Positions 8,291-16,554 of a DNA stretch of 33,797 nt are shown piece by piece. The notes below the pieces were generated by a model. It did no database searches. It saw only the letters and a list, made by a program, of their open reading frames with translations, and was not told the origin of the DNA. The translations under genes were made by a program, and so were the position numbers. Position 1 is the stretch's first letter, and every line of letters starts with the position of its first letter. Where the stretch lies: assembly GCF_902826855.1 (NCBI RefSeq), contig NZ_CADEGK010000004.1:16872-50668 (forward strand). The letters run 5' to 3'. This DNA is from an uncultured Phenylobacterium sp. (GTDB taxonomy: Bacteria > Pseudomonadota > Alphaproteobacteria > Caulobacterales > Caulobacteraceae).

Positions 8291-9301
8291 CTAGTCGTCG
8301 CCCTCGTCCTCGTAGCCCACCAGCGCCAGCGCGCGGGCCGGGATGTCGTGCAGGGTCGCCCAGCGGGCCAGCGCCTCCTCCCGGCCGTGGGTGATCCAGA
8401 GTTCGCCCGGGCGAAGTTCGGCCACCGTGGCGGTCAGCTCGTCCCAATCGGCGTGGTCGGAAATCACCAGCGGCAGCTCGACGCCGCGCTGGCGCGCCCG
8501 CGCCCGGATCTGCATCCACCCGGAGGCGAAGGCCCCGACCGGATCGGGGAAGCGGCGGCTCCAGCGGTCCTGCAGGGCGGAGGGCGGGGCGATGATGATG
8601 GTCCCGGCGAAGTCGGCCTTCTTGGCGGTGGTTGCGGGGGCCAGCGGACCGAGGTCGATCCCGTGGCGCTCGTAGAGGCCGTTCAGCCGCTCCAGGGCGC
8701 CATGGACGTAGATCGGCCGATCCCAGCCGGCCTCGCGCAGCAGCCGGATGATCCGCTGCGCCTTGCCGAGCGCATAGGCGCCGACCAGGTGGCTGCGCTC
8801 CGGGAACTGCGCCACCGAGCGCAACAGGCGGGCGATCTCCTCCTTGTCGTCCGGGTGGCGGAAGACCGGCAGGGCGAAGGTGGCCTCGGAGATGAACACG
8901 TCGCAGGGCACGGGCTCGAAGGGCGGGCAGGTGGGATCGCGGCGGCGCTTGTAGTCGCCGGAAACCACCATGGTGAGGCCCTTCCAGCGCACGACCACCT
9001 GGGCCGAGCCCAGCACGTGGCCGGCCGGAACCAGCGTCACCTCGACGCCGTCGCGCGGGACGTTCTCGCCATAGGCCGCGGCCTGCGCCGACGCCGCGAA
9101 GTCCAGGCCGTAGCGTTCGCCCATGATGTCCAGGGTCTCAGGTGTCGCCAGCACCGCCCCGTGGCCGGCGCGGGCGTGGTCGGCGTGGCCGTGGGTGATC
9201 ACCGCGCGGGGAACCGGCCGCGTGGGGTCGATGTAGAAGTCGCCGGGGGCGCAGTAGAGGCCCTCGGGCTTGGGGCAGAGCAGGTCCTGGGGCCGGATCA
9301 T
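8291..9301 (-). CDS. Ligase-associated DNA exonuclease (metallo-beta-lactamase fold)
   Basis: A 336-residue protein of the family usually annotated 'ligase-associated DNA exonuclease', a metallo-beta-lactamase/beta-CASP-type nuclease. Metal-binding motif 'THGHADH' sits at residues 36-42; further conserved pieces are 'PAGHVLGSAQV', 'SGDYKRRRDPTCPPFEPVPCD', and C-terminal 'ISDHADWDEL' and 'ITHGREEA'. Family members are normally encoded next to an ATP-dependent DNA ligase, an Lhr-type helicase and a phosphoesterase. None is present here: downstream lies the convergent alcohol dehydrogenase (36-base gap), upstream a divergent thioesterase. The gene looks intact. It probably acts in end processing during DNA repair; this is inferred from its usual ligase partners. 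Confidence 0.88.
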   Translation of the reverse strand: MIRPQDLLCPKPEGLYCAPGDFYIDPTRPVPRAVITHGHADHARAGHGAVLATPETLDIMGERYGLDFAASAQAAAYGENVPRDGVEVTLVPAGHVLGSAQVVVRWKGLTMVVSGDYKRRRDPTCPPFEPVPCDVFISEATFALPVFRHPDDKEEIARLLRSVAQFPERSHLVGAYALGKAQRIIRLLREAGWDRPIYVHGALERLNGLYERHGIDLGPLAPATTAKKADFAGTIIIAPPSALQDRWSRRFPDPVGAFASGWMQIRARARQRGVELPLVISDHADWDELTATVAELRPGELWITHGREEALARWATLHDIPARALALVGYEDEGDD

Positions 9302-9388
9302 CGCCCTTCAATGTAGGGGGTCGCAGAAGGCTCCGCCCGCGATGGTTTCAGTTTGACTTCCCCCGAGCGGCAGGCTCCTACCGGGGTC

Positions 9389-9820
9389 ATGGCCGACAGC
9401 TACGACACCGCCCCGCTCGCCGCGCGCATGACAGAGTTCGTACCGCACGCAGCCGGGGTCGGCATGACCCTGGTCTCCGTCGGCGACGGCCGTGGGGTCA
9501 TGCGGGTGGAGTGGCGCGAGGATCTGGTCGGCGATCCCGACACCGGGGTGATCGCGTCGGGCGTGGTGACCGCGCTCATCGACCACACCTGCGGCCTGGC
9601 GATCAACGCCGTGTTCGACGCCCCGTCGCCGATCGCCACCCTGGACCTGCGGATCGACTACCTGCGTCCCGCCGCGCCGCGCACCGGGGTTACCTGCGAG
9701 GCCTTCGGCTACAAGACCACCCGCTCCATCGGCTTCGTCCGCGCCGAGGCCTGGGATGTGGACAAGGGCGACCTGATCGCCACGGCGCAGGCCGCCTTCA
9801 TGCTCAATCCGCGGAGCTAG
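9389..9820 (+). CDS. PaaI-like hotdog thioesterase, first of tandem pair
   Basis: A 143-residue hotdog-fold protein resembling PaaI-type acyl-CoA thioesterases: the central helix region 'GVIASGVVTALIDHTCG' and the following strands 'ATLDLRIDYLRPA' match the family. The usual HGG at the start of the helix is replaced by A56-S57-G58, while the acidic residue D65, nine positions on, is kept. ATG 9389 is chosen over TTG 9353. Four bases separate its stop from the next gene, a second hotdog protein, so the two are surely cotranscribed and may form a hetero-oligomer. Substrate unknown; paralogue pairs like this are often annotated only as thioesterases. Confidence 0.85.
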   Translation: MADSYDTAPLAARMTEFVPHAAGVGMTLVSVGDGRGVMRVEWREDLVGDPDTGVIASGVVTALIDHTCGLAINAVFDAPSPIATLDLRIDYLRPAAPRTGVTCEAFGYKTTRSIGFVRAEAWDVDKGDLIATAQAAFMLNPRS

Positions 9821-9824
9821 CGGC

Positions 9825-10244
9825 ATGGACGCCATCGCCATCCAGAGCCTGGACGCGTTCCTGCAGCGGGTGCCCTACGTGCGCTACCTGGGCATGCGGG
9901 TCGAGTTGGCCGGCGACGAGATGACCGCCGTGCTGCCGTTCGCCGACCACCTGATCGGCAATCCGGTGCTGCCGGCGCTGCACGGCGGGGTGATCGGCGC
10001 GTTCCTGGAGATGACGGCGCTGGCCCAGCTGGCGCTGGCCCAGCCAGCCCGCCGCGTGCCCAAGACCATCGACATCACCATCGAATACCTACGGCCCGCC
10101 CGCCCGCAGGAGACCTACGCCCGCGCCATCCTGCGCAAGGTGGGCCGCCGCGTCGCCAATGTTCAGGTGGAGGCGTGGCAGGACAGCCGGTCCTCCCCCG
10201 TCGCGGGGATGACCGGCCACTTCCTGCTGCGAACCGACCGCTAG
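9825..10244 (+). CDS. PaaI-like hotdog thioesterase, second of tandem pair
   Basis: A 139-residue hotdog-fold protein, paralogous to the preceding gene ('TIDITIEYLRPARP' aligns with 'TLDLRIDYLRPAAP'). Here the HGG motif is present (H53-G54-G55), but the usual Asp nine residues later is Glu (E62). The first gene has the opposite pattern, lacking HGG and keeping Asp, so the two subunits carry complementary active-site halves. The 3' end faces the convergent gene at 10252 with a seven-base gap. Predicted to hydrolyse an acyl-CoA thioester in the cytoplasm; substrate not predictable. Confidence 0.85.
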   Translation: MDAIAIQSLDAFLQRVPYVRYLGMRVELAGDEMTAVLPFADHLIGNPVLPALHGGVIGAFLEMTALAQLALAQPARRVPKTIDITIEYLRPARPQETYARAILRKVGRRVANVQVEAWQDSRSSPVAGMTGHFLLRTDR

Positions 10245-10251
10245 CGTTCGG

Positions 10252-11225
10252 TCACTGGCCCTTGTCGCGGCTGGCGACGACCTGGCCGGGAAGGATGACG
10301 CCGGCGCTGCCCAGCCCGGCGGCCCCCAAGGTCTTGGGCTCGACCAGCGGAAGATACTGACCGAAGCGGACCGTGACCTGTTTGCCGTCGCGCGCCACGA
10401 GACCGCTCACGGTCCCCTCGACCCGCAGGGCCGGCGCCGCGAACCGCTGCGCCACGTCGGCGGGCAGCGCCAGAAGGCCGAACTCGGCCGCCGTGACGGT
10501 GATGCGGGTCTTCCTGGCCGTGCTCTCGAGGCCCGACCACGTCTGCGTCAACAACGGCTCGAAGGCCTGCTCGATCGTGATCAATCGAACGTCCTTCGCC
10601 GCTTCGAAGCCGCGGTGGACGTGGAAGAACCGGGCGATCACGCCGTCCGCGCCCCTGTCGTCCGGGTCGAAGTGGACGTTGGTCTTCGCGCCGGCCCCGA
10701 TCAGAGGGATGCCTTCCACCGCGTAGGCGAACTGCACCGTGGCCCGCCCGGCGCCGGATTCCAGCTCCTTGCCGGACTCGTCTAGCCGGGCCCATTGCCC
10801 GAGCACCACGCCGACCTGTGCCGGCTTCTCCGCCAGCCCGCTGGCGTCCAGCAGCCCTTGCGCACGCGTCTGCAGCAGCTTGGCCGCCTTCGGGCCCAGG
10901 CCGTAGACAACGCCGTCCTTCGTCCGCTCCTGGACGACATCGGCCCAGGTGCGGCGCTCATCGGCGAAGCGCGAGAGTTGGTCGGTGTTGCGCCCGCGCA
11001 CGGCGCCGCTGGCGGCAAACACTTCGACCTGGCCACTGGGCCGCCGACCGCAAAGCCGTGCGGCACGTCGGCGGAGCCGGCGACCTTGATGCCGAGGGAC
11101 TTGGCCAGCCCCTCCATGGCGCGCGTTCGGTCCCGCAGGCAGGGCGGGGGCAGCACGGCGACCATCCCGGTCTTCGGGAGGTCGAGCTTGGCTTTCAGAT
11201 CAATTGCCGAGAAATCGACGGCCAT
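10252..11225 (-). pseudogene. Frameshifted protein with PepSY/FTP-propeptide-like segment, partner of upstream peptidase-like gene
   Basis: Two overlapping frames make one protein of about 324 residues if one base is restored. The N-terminal part from ATG 11225 (strong GGAGGA ribosome site) runs to 'HGFAVGG'; the continuation 'PSGQVEVFAASGAVRG' is in another frame. The switch lies at the three-base C-run on the minus strand (11038-11040); a fourth C joins the frames. No good start serves the second part alone (only a GTG at 11022 with no ribosome site). No signal peptide is seen. Residues about 165-225 ('YAVEGIPLIGAGAKTNVHFD', then 'VRLITIEQAF') resemble PepSY/FTP peptidase propeptides in pattern. 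It follows the peptidase-like gene by 13 bases. It may be a pseudogene, a sequencing error or a recoded gene. Confidence 0.6.
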
Positions 11226-11238
11226 CACATATCCTCCT

Positions 11239-11922
11239 TCAGCAGGTTCCGCTGGCGGTCCAGAAGGACCGGTTGGTCACCGGATCGGTGAGTTCGGCTT
11301 CACGCAGCCGTTCGTTGTAGGTCGGGGCGTTTGGGGCTTCGGCGCGCAGGTAGGCCCACCTGACGTTGCTGCCTTCGACGATCTCGTTCGCCTCGGCCCA
11401 GGCCTCGCGCACCGGCATGTCGATGCGGAAGAGGAAGGCCAGTGGCCAGTAGAAGTAGTAGGCCGCGTATCGCGCGAACCACTCGCCGCGGGAGTTCTGG
11501 CCGCCGCCCGAGTAGGAGCTGTTGAAGAAGCCGAGCATGTAGTGCAGCCGGCTGAAGGCGGGGATCCACCGGCCGACCGAATTGCTCGCGGTATGCTCGA
11601 GCAGGTCGCAGGCGTGGGTCGCGAAGATCTCCAGATCGCTCTTGCCGAAGTCGATGGCCTCGGACGCGTTGACCCGTCCGCCCCACACCAGAAACTCGTT
11701 GGGATTTCCGTGTGAGGACATCTGCATCGCATCGACGTTGTCGGACCGCTGCGTGGCGCCCGTGGTCGTGACGAAGTCGCTTTCAAGAACGCCCGAGTCG
11801 CCGTGGTTCTCGGTCCAGTCGAACTGAGACAGTCCGCCGAGGGTAGATGCGAACCCCTCTGCTTCGAGACGGCGTCCATCGATGCCGTCCTTGATCCACC
11901 AGGATCCTACTCGCTTGGCCAT
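11239..11922 (-). CDS. Putative clan CD-like cysteine peptidase (DUF6345-like)
   Basis: A 227-residue protein started at ATG 11922 (AAGGAGG seven bases upstream; a longer frame to 11988 has no support). It recalls DUF6345 proteins, a name I give tentatively. Two motifs follow hydrophobic stretches in the manner of clan CD peptidases (caspases, gingipain, CHAT): 'DAMQMSSHGNP' with H71 and 'DLEIFATHACDLL' with C105, 34 residues apart. A substrate-pocket region may be 'FNSSYSGGGQNSRGEWFARY'. No signal peptide or membrane segment is evident, so it is probably cytoplasmic. The next gene in the unit (13-base gap) carries a propeptide-like segment, suggesting a trans-acting inhibitor or chaperone. 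Family naming is moderate; peptidase activity is inference. Confidence 0.65.
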   Translation of the reverse strand: MAKRVGSWWIKDGIDGRRLEAEGFASTLGGLSQFDWTENHGDSGVLESDFVTTTGATQRSDNVDAMQMSSHGNPNEFLVWGGRVNASEAIDFGKSDLEIFATHACDLLEHTASNSVGRWIPAFSRLHYMLGFFNSSYSGGGQNSRGEWFARYAAYYFYWPLAFLFRIDMPVREAWAEANEIVEGSNVRWAYLRAEAPNAPTYNERLREAELTDPVTNRSFWTASGTC

Positions 11923-12118
11923 CCAAGGGCCTCCTTGCTGACGACGATCGGCCTCCCGTCTGACCAACCTATGGTTACAGGTCGCCACGCTCCCGACAGC
12001 GTCACGGTTGTACTACGGGCCGTCAAAGTCCGGGGACGCGCGCCAGGAGCGCCGCGCCACTCTGCGGAATCGCTGAACGGTCTCAGGTCCTGGCTCGGCC
12101 CGCCCGGAGCGAGGGGGT

Positions 12119-13105
12119 CTACTTCGACCCGCCCTTGTCCTTCTGCACCTGGGCCAGCGCCGCCTGCGCCGCGGCGATGGCGGCGGGGTCGTTGCGGTTG
12201 CGGGCGGTGATCAACTGGCCGGTGGCCTCCATCTCCCGCACAGGGATCAGGTGGCTGTCGTCGGCGCGGACGAAGGGCTTGGTCTGAATCTTCTCGAGAA
12301 TTGCGGCCTGGCGGCGGGCCTCAGGGCTGTCGCCGACGCCGTAGCTGAAGATGAAGGCCTCGACCTTGCTGCGCAGCGCCGGATCCAGGTCCTTGCGCAC
12401 GATCAGCGGATCCTCCGGGATGCGGGGCGAGCGCCAGACGATGTCGACGCCGTCGAGCGTCTTCCTGGCGATCTGAGTGTCCAGCAGCTTCAACCGGTCC
12501 ATCGATGCGGTGTTGTTGGTCGCCGCATCCACCAGGCCACCCGCGACCGCGAACAGGTTCGCCTCATGGTTGGCGGATCGCACGGTCTTGAAGCAGCGGT
12601 TCGGGTCGATGTTGCGCGGCGCGAAGAGGAAGGTCATGGGCGCCAGCGTGCCGGACGTTGACTTGGCGTCGCCCATCCCGAAAGCCAGCGTCCGGTCGCA
12701 CGCGAGGATCTTCTCCAGCGTCAGGCCGGAACCCTTCCTGACCAGGACCACGGCCTCGTAGCCGTCGACACCGCTGGGGTTCACCGAGCGGGCGAAGACC
12801 TCGCCGCCGGCCCGACGCACCGCCTCCAGGCCCGACTGGTTGGTGAACCAGCCGAGGTCAGTCTGCTTGAACCGCATCGCTTCGATGAGGGACGTGTAGT
12901 TCGACGCGTAGAAGGCCTTCACCGGCAGGCCGACGGCCTTTTCCATGTCGGCCAGGAACGGGGCCCAGTCCTTCTCGGCGCTGGACTGGCTTTCGGCCGA
13001 CAGGATGGAGAAGACGAGCTCGGTCTTGGCGGGCGGCGATGCCGGCTTGCCGCAGCCGGCGAACAGCGCGGCGGCGGCGAGGGCCATTGCGAAACGTCGG
13101 TTCAT
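12119..13105 (-). CDS. phnD: PhnD-family phosphate/phosphonate-binding lipoprotein
   Basis: A 328-residue periplasmic binding protein with lipoprotein signal ending at C18 ('ALFAGC'). The body matches PhnD-like phosphate/phosphite/phosphonate ABC-transporter binding proteins: 'LVFSILSAESQSS', 'LGWFTNQSGLEAV', 'FGMGDAKSTSGTLAPMTFLF' and 'VDAATNN'. Start is either ATG 13105 or GTG 13117; GTG 13117 overlaps the phoD stop (GTGA). I list ATG 13105, which has a purine-rich stretch upstream, but coupled translation is likely either way. No permease or ATPase gene follows, so the transporter must be elsewhere or this protein acts as a sensor. Context with PhoD points to phosphorus scavenging. Confidence 0.87.
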   Translation of the reverse strand: MNRRFAMALAAAALFAGCGKPASPPAKTELVFSILSAESQSSAEKDWAPFLADMEKAVGLPVKAFYASNYTSLIEAMRFKQTDLGWFTNQSGLEAVRRAGGEVFARSVNPSGVDGYEAVVLVRKGSGLTLEKILACDRTLAFGMGDAKSTSGTLAPMTFLFAPRNIDPNRCFKTVRSANHEANLFAVAGGLVDAATNNTASMDRLKLLDTQIARKTLDGVDIVWRSPRIPEDPLIVRKDLDPALRSKVEAFIFSYGVGDSPEARRQAAILEKIQTKPFVRADDSHLIPVREMEATGQLITARNRNDPAAIAAAQAALAQVQKDKGGSK

Positions 13106-13113
13106 CTTCGCTC

Positions 13114-14643
13114 TCACGCCGTTTTCAGGCCCGGCTCGCCGGCTTCGACAACGAACCTTGCCAGGTCCGTCACGGGCGAGCCCGCGACCAAGGCGTCGGC
13201 CACGGCGCGGAAGGTGACCCGGCAGGCCTTGGGCGTGATCTCGACGCGGCCGTACCCGCGCTGTTCGCCGTCGCCGAACTTCAGGCTGGGATTGGCCGCA
13301 ACCAGTCGGTGGATATCCGAATTGGCGCGGCCCAGCGAACTGATCGATCCGCCGACGAACTCGCTGGCCACCGGCTTGCCCCCGGGCCGGGCCGCCAACT
13401 CTCCAGCGAAGAAGCAGTGAATGTCGCCGCCCAGCACCAGCGGGTTGGAAACCGCAGCGTCCTGCCAGGCCTGGATCAGGCGCTGGCGGGTGGCGGGGTA
13501 GCCGCTCCAGCCGTCGTTGCTGAGCTTGCCGGGCGCGGTGAACACCTCTTCCAGCAGGTACTGCTGGGCCAGCACGTTCCAGTTGGCGCGTGAGCCGCGC
13601 AACGCATCCTGCAGCCAGGTCTCCTGGCCCCGGCCAAGCAGAGAGCGCGACGGATCCAGCCGTTCGGGACAGTCATACGGGATGAGCTTGCCGTCGGAGA
13701 CCGCGTCGCAGGTCCGGCGGTTGCGGTGCTGTCGCGTGTCGAGAAACTGGAACGCGGCGAGGTCCCCCCAGGCCAGCGACCGGTGGAGCAGCATGTCCGG
13801 GCCCACCGGCTTCTGCGTTCGTCGCAGCGGCATGTTCTCGTAGTAGGCCTGATAGGCGGCCGCGCGCCGCTTCAGGAACCGAGCGGGATCCGGATTGGTG
13901 CGGTCCTGATCCGCGCCGTAGTCGTTGACCACCTCGTGGTCGTCCCAGATGACCATCCAGGGCGCGCAGGCGTGGGCGGCCTGCAGGTTGAGGTCGGCCT
14001 TGTACCAGGCGTAGCGGTGGCGATAGCCCGCCAAGTCCAGAGGTTCGGCCGCCGGATGCGCCCGCGGGCCCTTTCCCGTGTGGGCTTCCTCGTAGATGTA
14101 GTCGCCCAGGAACAGCACCAGGTCGAGGTCGTCCTTCGCCAGCGCCGCGTGGGCGGTGTAGTGACCGGCCGAGTATTTCTGGCAGGAGCCATACGCGAGC
14201 CTGAGCCGCTGGACCGACGCCCCGGCCGCTGGCGCGGTGCGGGTGCGGCCGATCGGGCTCGCGTGGCCCAGGGCCGTGAAACGGTACCAGTACTCGCGGT
14301 CCGGTTTGAGGCCGGCGACTTCCACATGCACCGAGTGGCCGGCGTCGACGACGGCTATCGCCCGCCCACGCGCCGCGGTGCGCTTCAGCTGCGGGTCCTC
14401 GGCGATCTCCCACGACACCGCCACCGGCGCGGACGTCATCCCTGCGCCCATGTCATGGGGCTGCGGCGCCAGGCGGGTCCAAAGCACCATGCCGTCGGGG
14501 GCGGGCTCGCCGGAGGCGACGCCCAGCCGGAACGGGTCGTCCGGCGTGCGCGTCCGGGCCGCGGCGGAGGTCCAGGCCGCCGGCGTCAGCGCCGCGCCGG
14601 CGAGCGCTGCGGCCTGGGCCAGAAGCAACCTGCGTGACGGCAT
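13114..14643 (-). CDS. phoD: PhoD-type alkaline phosphatase/phosphodiesterase, Tat-exported
   Basis: A 509-residue phosphoesterase. The N-terminus has a twin-arginine signal ('SRRLLLAQ', residues 3-10) and an Ala-rich core, consistent with export of a folded metalloenzyme. PhoD-like N-terminal domain: 'DPFRLGVASGEPAPDGMVLW' (36-55); catalytic part: 'YGSCQ' with C154, 'FLGDYIYE' (D181), 'WDDHEVVNDYG' (D234, D235, H236), 'DTRQHR' and 'GGDIHCFFAGEL'. PhoD enzymes use Fe and Ca to release phosphate from mono- and diesters in the periplasm. ATG 14643 has GAGGGAG at good spacing; the longer frame adds a non-signal leader. It heads a two-gene unit with the PhnD-like lipoprotein and is divergent from lysK. 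A single CTGTCAT half-site lies upstream (14704-14710, minus strand), weak support for PhoB control. Confidence 0.92.
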   Translation of the reverse strand: MPSRRLLLAQAAALAGAALTPAAWTSAAARTRTPDDPFRLGVASGEPAPDGMVLWTRLAPQPHDMGAGMTSAPVAVSWEIAEDPQLKRTAARGRAIAVVDAGHSVHVEVAGLKPDREYWYRFTALGHASPIGRTRTAPAAGASVQRLRLAYGSCQKYSAGHYTAHAALAKDDLDLVLFLGDYIYEEAHTGKGPRAHPAAEPLDLAGYRHRYAWYKADLNLQAAHACAPWMVIWDDHEVVNDYGADQDRTNPDPARFLKRRAAAYQAYYENMPLRRTQKPVGPDMLLHRSLAWGDLAAFQFLDTRQHRNRRTCDAVSDGKLIPYDCPERLDPSRSLLGRGQETWLQDALRGSRANWNVLAQQYLLEEVFTAPGKLSNDGWSGYPATRQRLIQAWQDAAVSNPLVLGGDIHCFFAGELAARPGGKPVASEFVGGSISSLGRANSDIHRLVAANPSLKFGDGEQRGYGRVEITPKACRVTFRAVADALVAGSPVTDLARFVVEAGEPGLKTA

Positions 14644-14763
14644 CGCGACTCCCTCGAGCTCCCACGAGCTTAGCCCTTCGGCCGCCCGTGGTAAGGGCCA
14701 TCGATGACAGCTGCGCGGCGATAGCGCTTGAGGCCGAGCCGTTTGGACGTTAGGCCGCCCGCC

Positions 14764-16461
14764 ATGTTGCACGGCCCGAACCTACAGGGACTGTCCCACC
14801 AGGCGCGCGAGGCGAAGAGCTGGCCGTTCGAGCAGGCGCGCCTGCTGCTGGATCGGGTTGCGCGCCTCCGCCTCTCCGACGCCGAGCGCGACCTGGCGGC
14901 GGCGCTGTTCGCGCAGGGCGAGTTCGAGGAGGCGGTCCGCACCCTGCCGGCGCTGGCCAGGCCGGTGGTCTTCCAGTGCGGCTACGGCGCCTCGGGTCTG
15001 CCGCACCTCGGCACCTTCGGCGAGGCCACGCGGCCCACGATCGTGAGGAACGCCTTCCGCGCGCTGACCGAGGACGCGATCCCCACGCAGCTCATCGTGT
15101 TCTCAGACGACATGGATGGGTTCCGCAAGATCCCGGACAACGTGCCCAACCGCGAGATGCTGGAGGAGGATCGCGACAAGCCGGTCACCTCGGTGCGCGA
15201 TCCGTTCGGCGAGTACGAGAGCTTCGGAGCGCACAACAACGCCCGGCTGCGCGCATTCCTGGATGGCTTCGGGTTCGAGTACACGTTCATGAGCTCGACC
15301 GAGACCTACAGGTCCGGTCGGCTAGACGAGGTGCTGCTACGGATCCTGGCGCGGTTCGACAAGGTCCAGGCGATCATGCTGCCGACGCTGGGCGAGGAGC
15401 GCCGGGCGACCTATTCGCCGTTCCTGCCGATCAGCCCCAAGTCGGGCCGGGTGCTGCAGGTCCCCACACTGGAGCGCGATGTCGCGAAGGGCACGATCAC
15501 CTTCCGCGACGAGGACGGTGAGCTGACCGAAGTCCCCGTGACCGGCGGAGCCGTGAAGCTGCAGTGGCGGCCCGACTGGGCGGCGCGGTGGACGGCGCTT
15601 GAGGTCGACTTCGAAGCCTCTGGCAAGGACCTCGTCGACAGCGTGCGGGTTTCCGACAAGGTCTGCCGGGCGCTGGGCGGTGAGCCGCCGCAGGCGTTCC
15701 ACTTCGAGCTGTTCATGGACGAGCAGAACCAGAAGATCTCCAAGTCCAAGGGCAACGGCCTGACCATGGAGGAATGGCTGCGCTACGGCACGCCCGAGAG
15801 CCTGACCTACTACATGTACCAGTCGCCGAAGTCGGCGAAGCGGCTCTATTTCGACGTCATCCCCAAGGCGACGGACGAGTACCTGCAGCAACTGGACGCA
15901 CTGAACCGCAAGAAGGCCGAGGGGGACAACGCGGCGCAACTGGACAACCCGGCGTGGCACGTCCACCGGGGCGATCCGCCGGCGAAGGGCTCGCCGGTGA
16001 GCTTCTCGCTACTCCTGAACCTGGTGTCGGCCGCCGACGCCTCGACCAAGGACCTGCTGTGGGCCTTCATCGGCCGCTACCTGCCGGCCGCCACGCCGGA
16101 GACGGATCCGCTGCTGGACCGGCTCGCCGGCTATGCGATCAACTACTACGAGGACTTCGTGAAGCCGACGAAGCGCTTCCGCGCCCCCACCGCGCAGGAG
16201 CGGGCGGCGATGGAGGACCTCGTGGCGCGGCTGAGGGCACTGCCCGCCGGGGCCGACGCCGAGGCGATCCAGAACGAGGTCTTCGAGGTCGGCAAAGCGG
16301 CCGGTTTCGAGCCGCTCAGGCTATGGTTCACCGCGCTCTATGAGGTGCTGCTGGGCCAGACCCAAGGGCCGCGGTTCGGCTCGTTCGTGGCCATCTTCGG
16401 TGTCGACCGCACGGTAGGCCTGATCCAGCGCGCGCTGGCCGGAGAGTTGGTCGCGGCCTGA
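14764..16461 (+). CDS. lysK: Class I (archaeal-type) lysyl-tRNA synthetase
   Basis: A 565-residue cytoplasmic enzyme attaching lysine to tRNA-Lys. It belongs to class I LysRS, found in archaea and some bacteria including many alphaproteobacteria, and is unrelated to the usual class II LysS. The Rossmann-fold HIGH-type signature is 'SGLPHLGT' (78-84) and the KMSKS-type signature is 'KISKSKGN' (324-331), followed by a helical anticodon-binding region. Length is usual for bacterial class I enzymes. ATG 14764 is preferred to an upstream TTG (14728), although the ribosome site is weak. It is divergent from phoD with a 120-base gap, and 93 bases separate it from the GAF gene. If it is the only LysRS, it is essential; no lysS is in the window. 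Confidence 0.94.
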   Translation: MLHGPNLQGLSHQAREAKSWPFEQARLLLDRVARLRLSDAERDLAAALFAQGEFEEAVRTLPALARPVVFQCGYGASGLPHLGTFGEATRPTIVRNAFRALTEDAIPTQLIVFSDDMDGFRKIPDNVPNREMLEEDRDKPVTSVRDPFGEYESFGAHNNARLRAFLDGFGFEYTFMSSTETYRSGRLDEVLLRILARFDKVQAIMLPTLGEERRATYSPFLPISPKSGRVLQVPTLERDVAKGTITFRDEDGELTEVPVTGGAVKLQWRPDWAARWTALEVDFEASGKDLVDSVRVSDKVCRALGGEPPQAFHFELFMDEQNQKISKSKGNGLTMEEWLRYGTPESLTYYMYQSPKSAKRLYFDVIPKATDEYLQQLDALNRKKAEGDNAAQLDNPAWHVHRGDPPAKGSPVSFSLLLNLVSAADASTKDLLWAFIGRYLPAATPETDPLLDRLAGYAINYYEDFVKPTKRFRAPTAQERAAMEDLVARLRALPAGADAEAIQNEVFEVGKAAGFEPLRLWFTALYEVLLGQTQGPRFGSFVAIFGVDRTVGLIQRALAGELVAA

Positions 16462-16554
16462 TCCGCGCGCCGTTCTGCGCGCCTGTGTCGCGGGGGCGTT
16501 ATCAATTTGCTGGTGAGTAGGCGACCAAGCTCCGTCCCGAGATGGAGTTTCCCC

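Noticed and set aside
11022..11024. GTG as an independent start for the downstream half of the frameshifted gene
   Set aside because: No ribosome site precedes it, and the residues before it in the same frame continue a sensible protein into the upstream half.
14704..14710. Pho box upstream of phoD
   Set aside because: Only one CTGTCAT half-site is clear on the minus strand; the second half at 11-base spacing does not match, so a full PhoB site is not supported.
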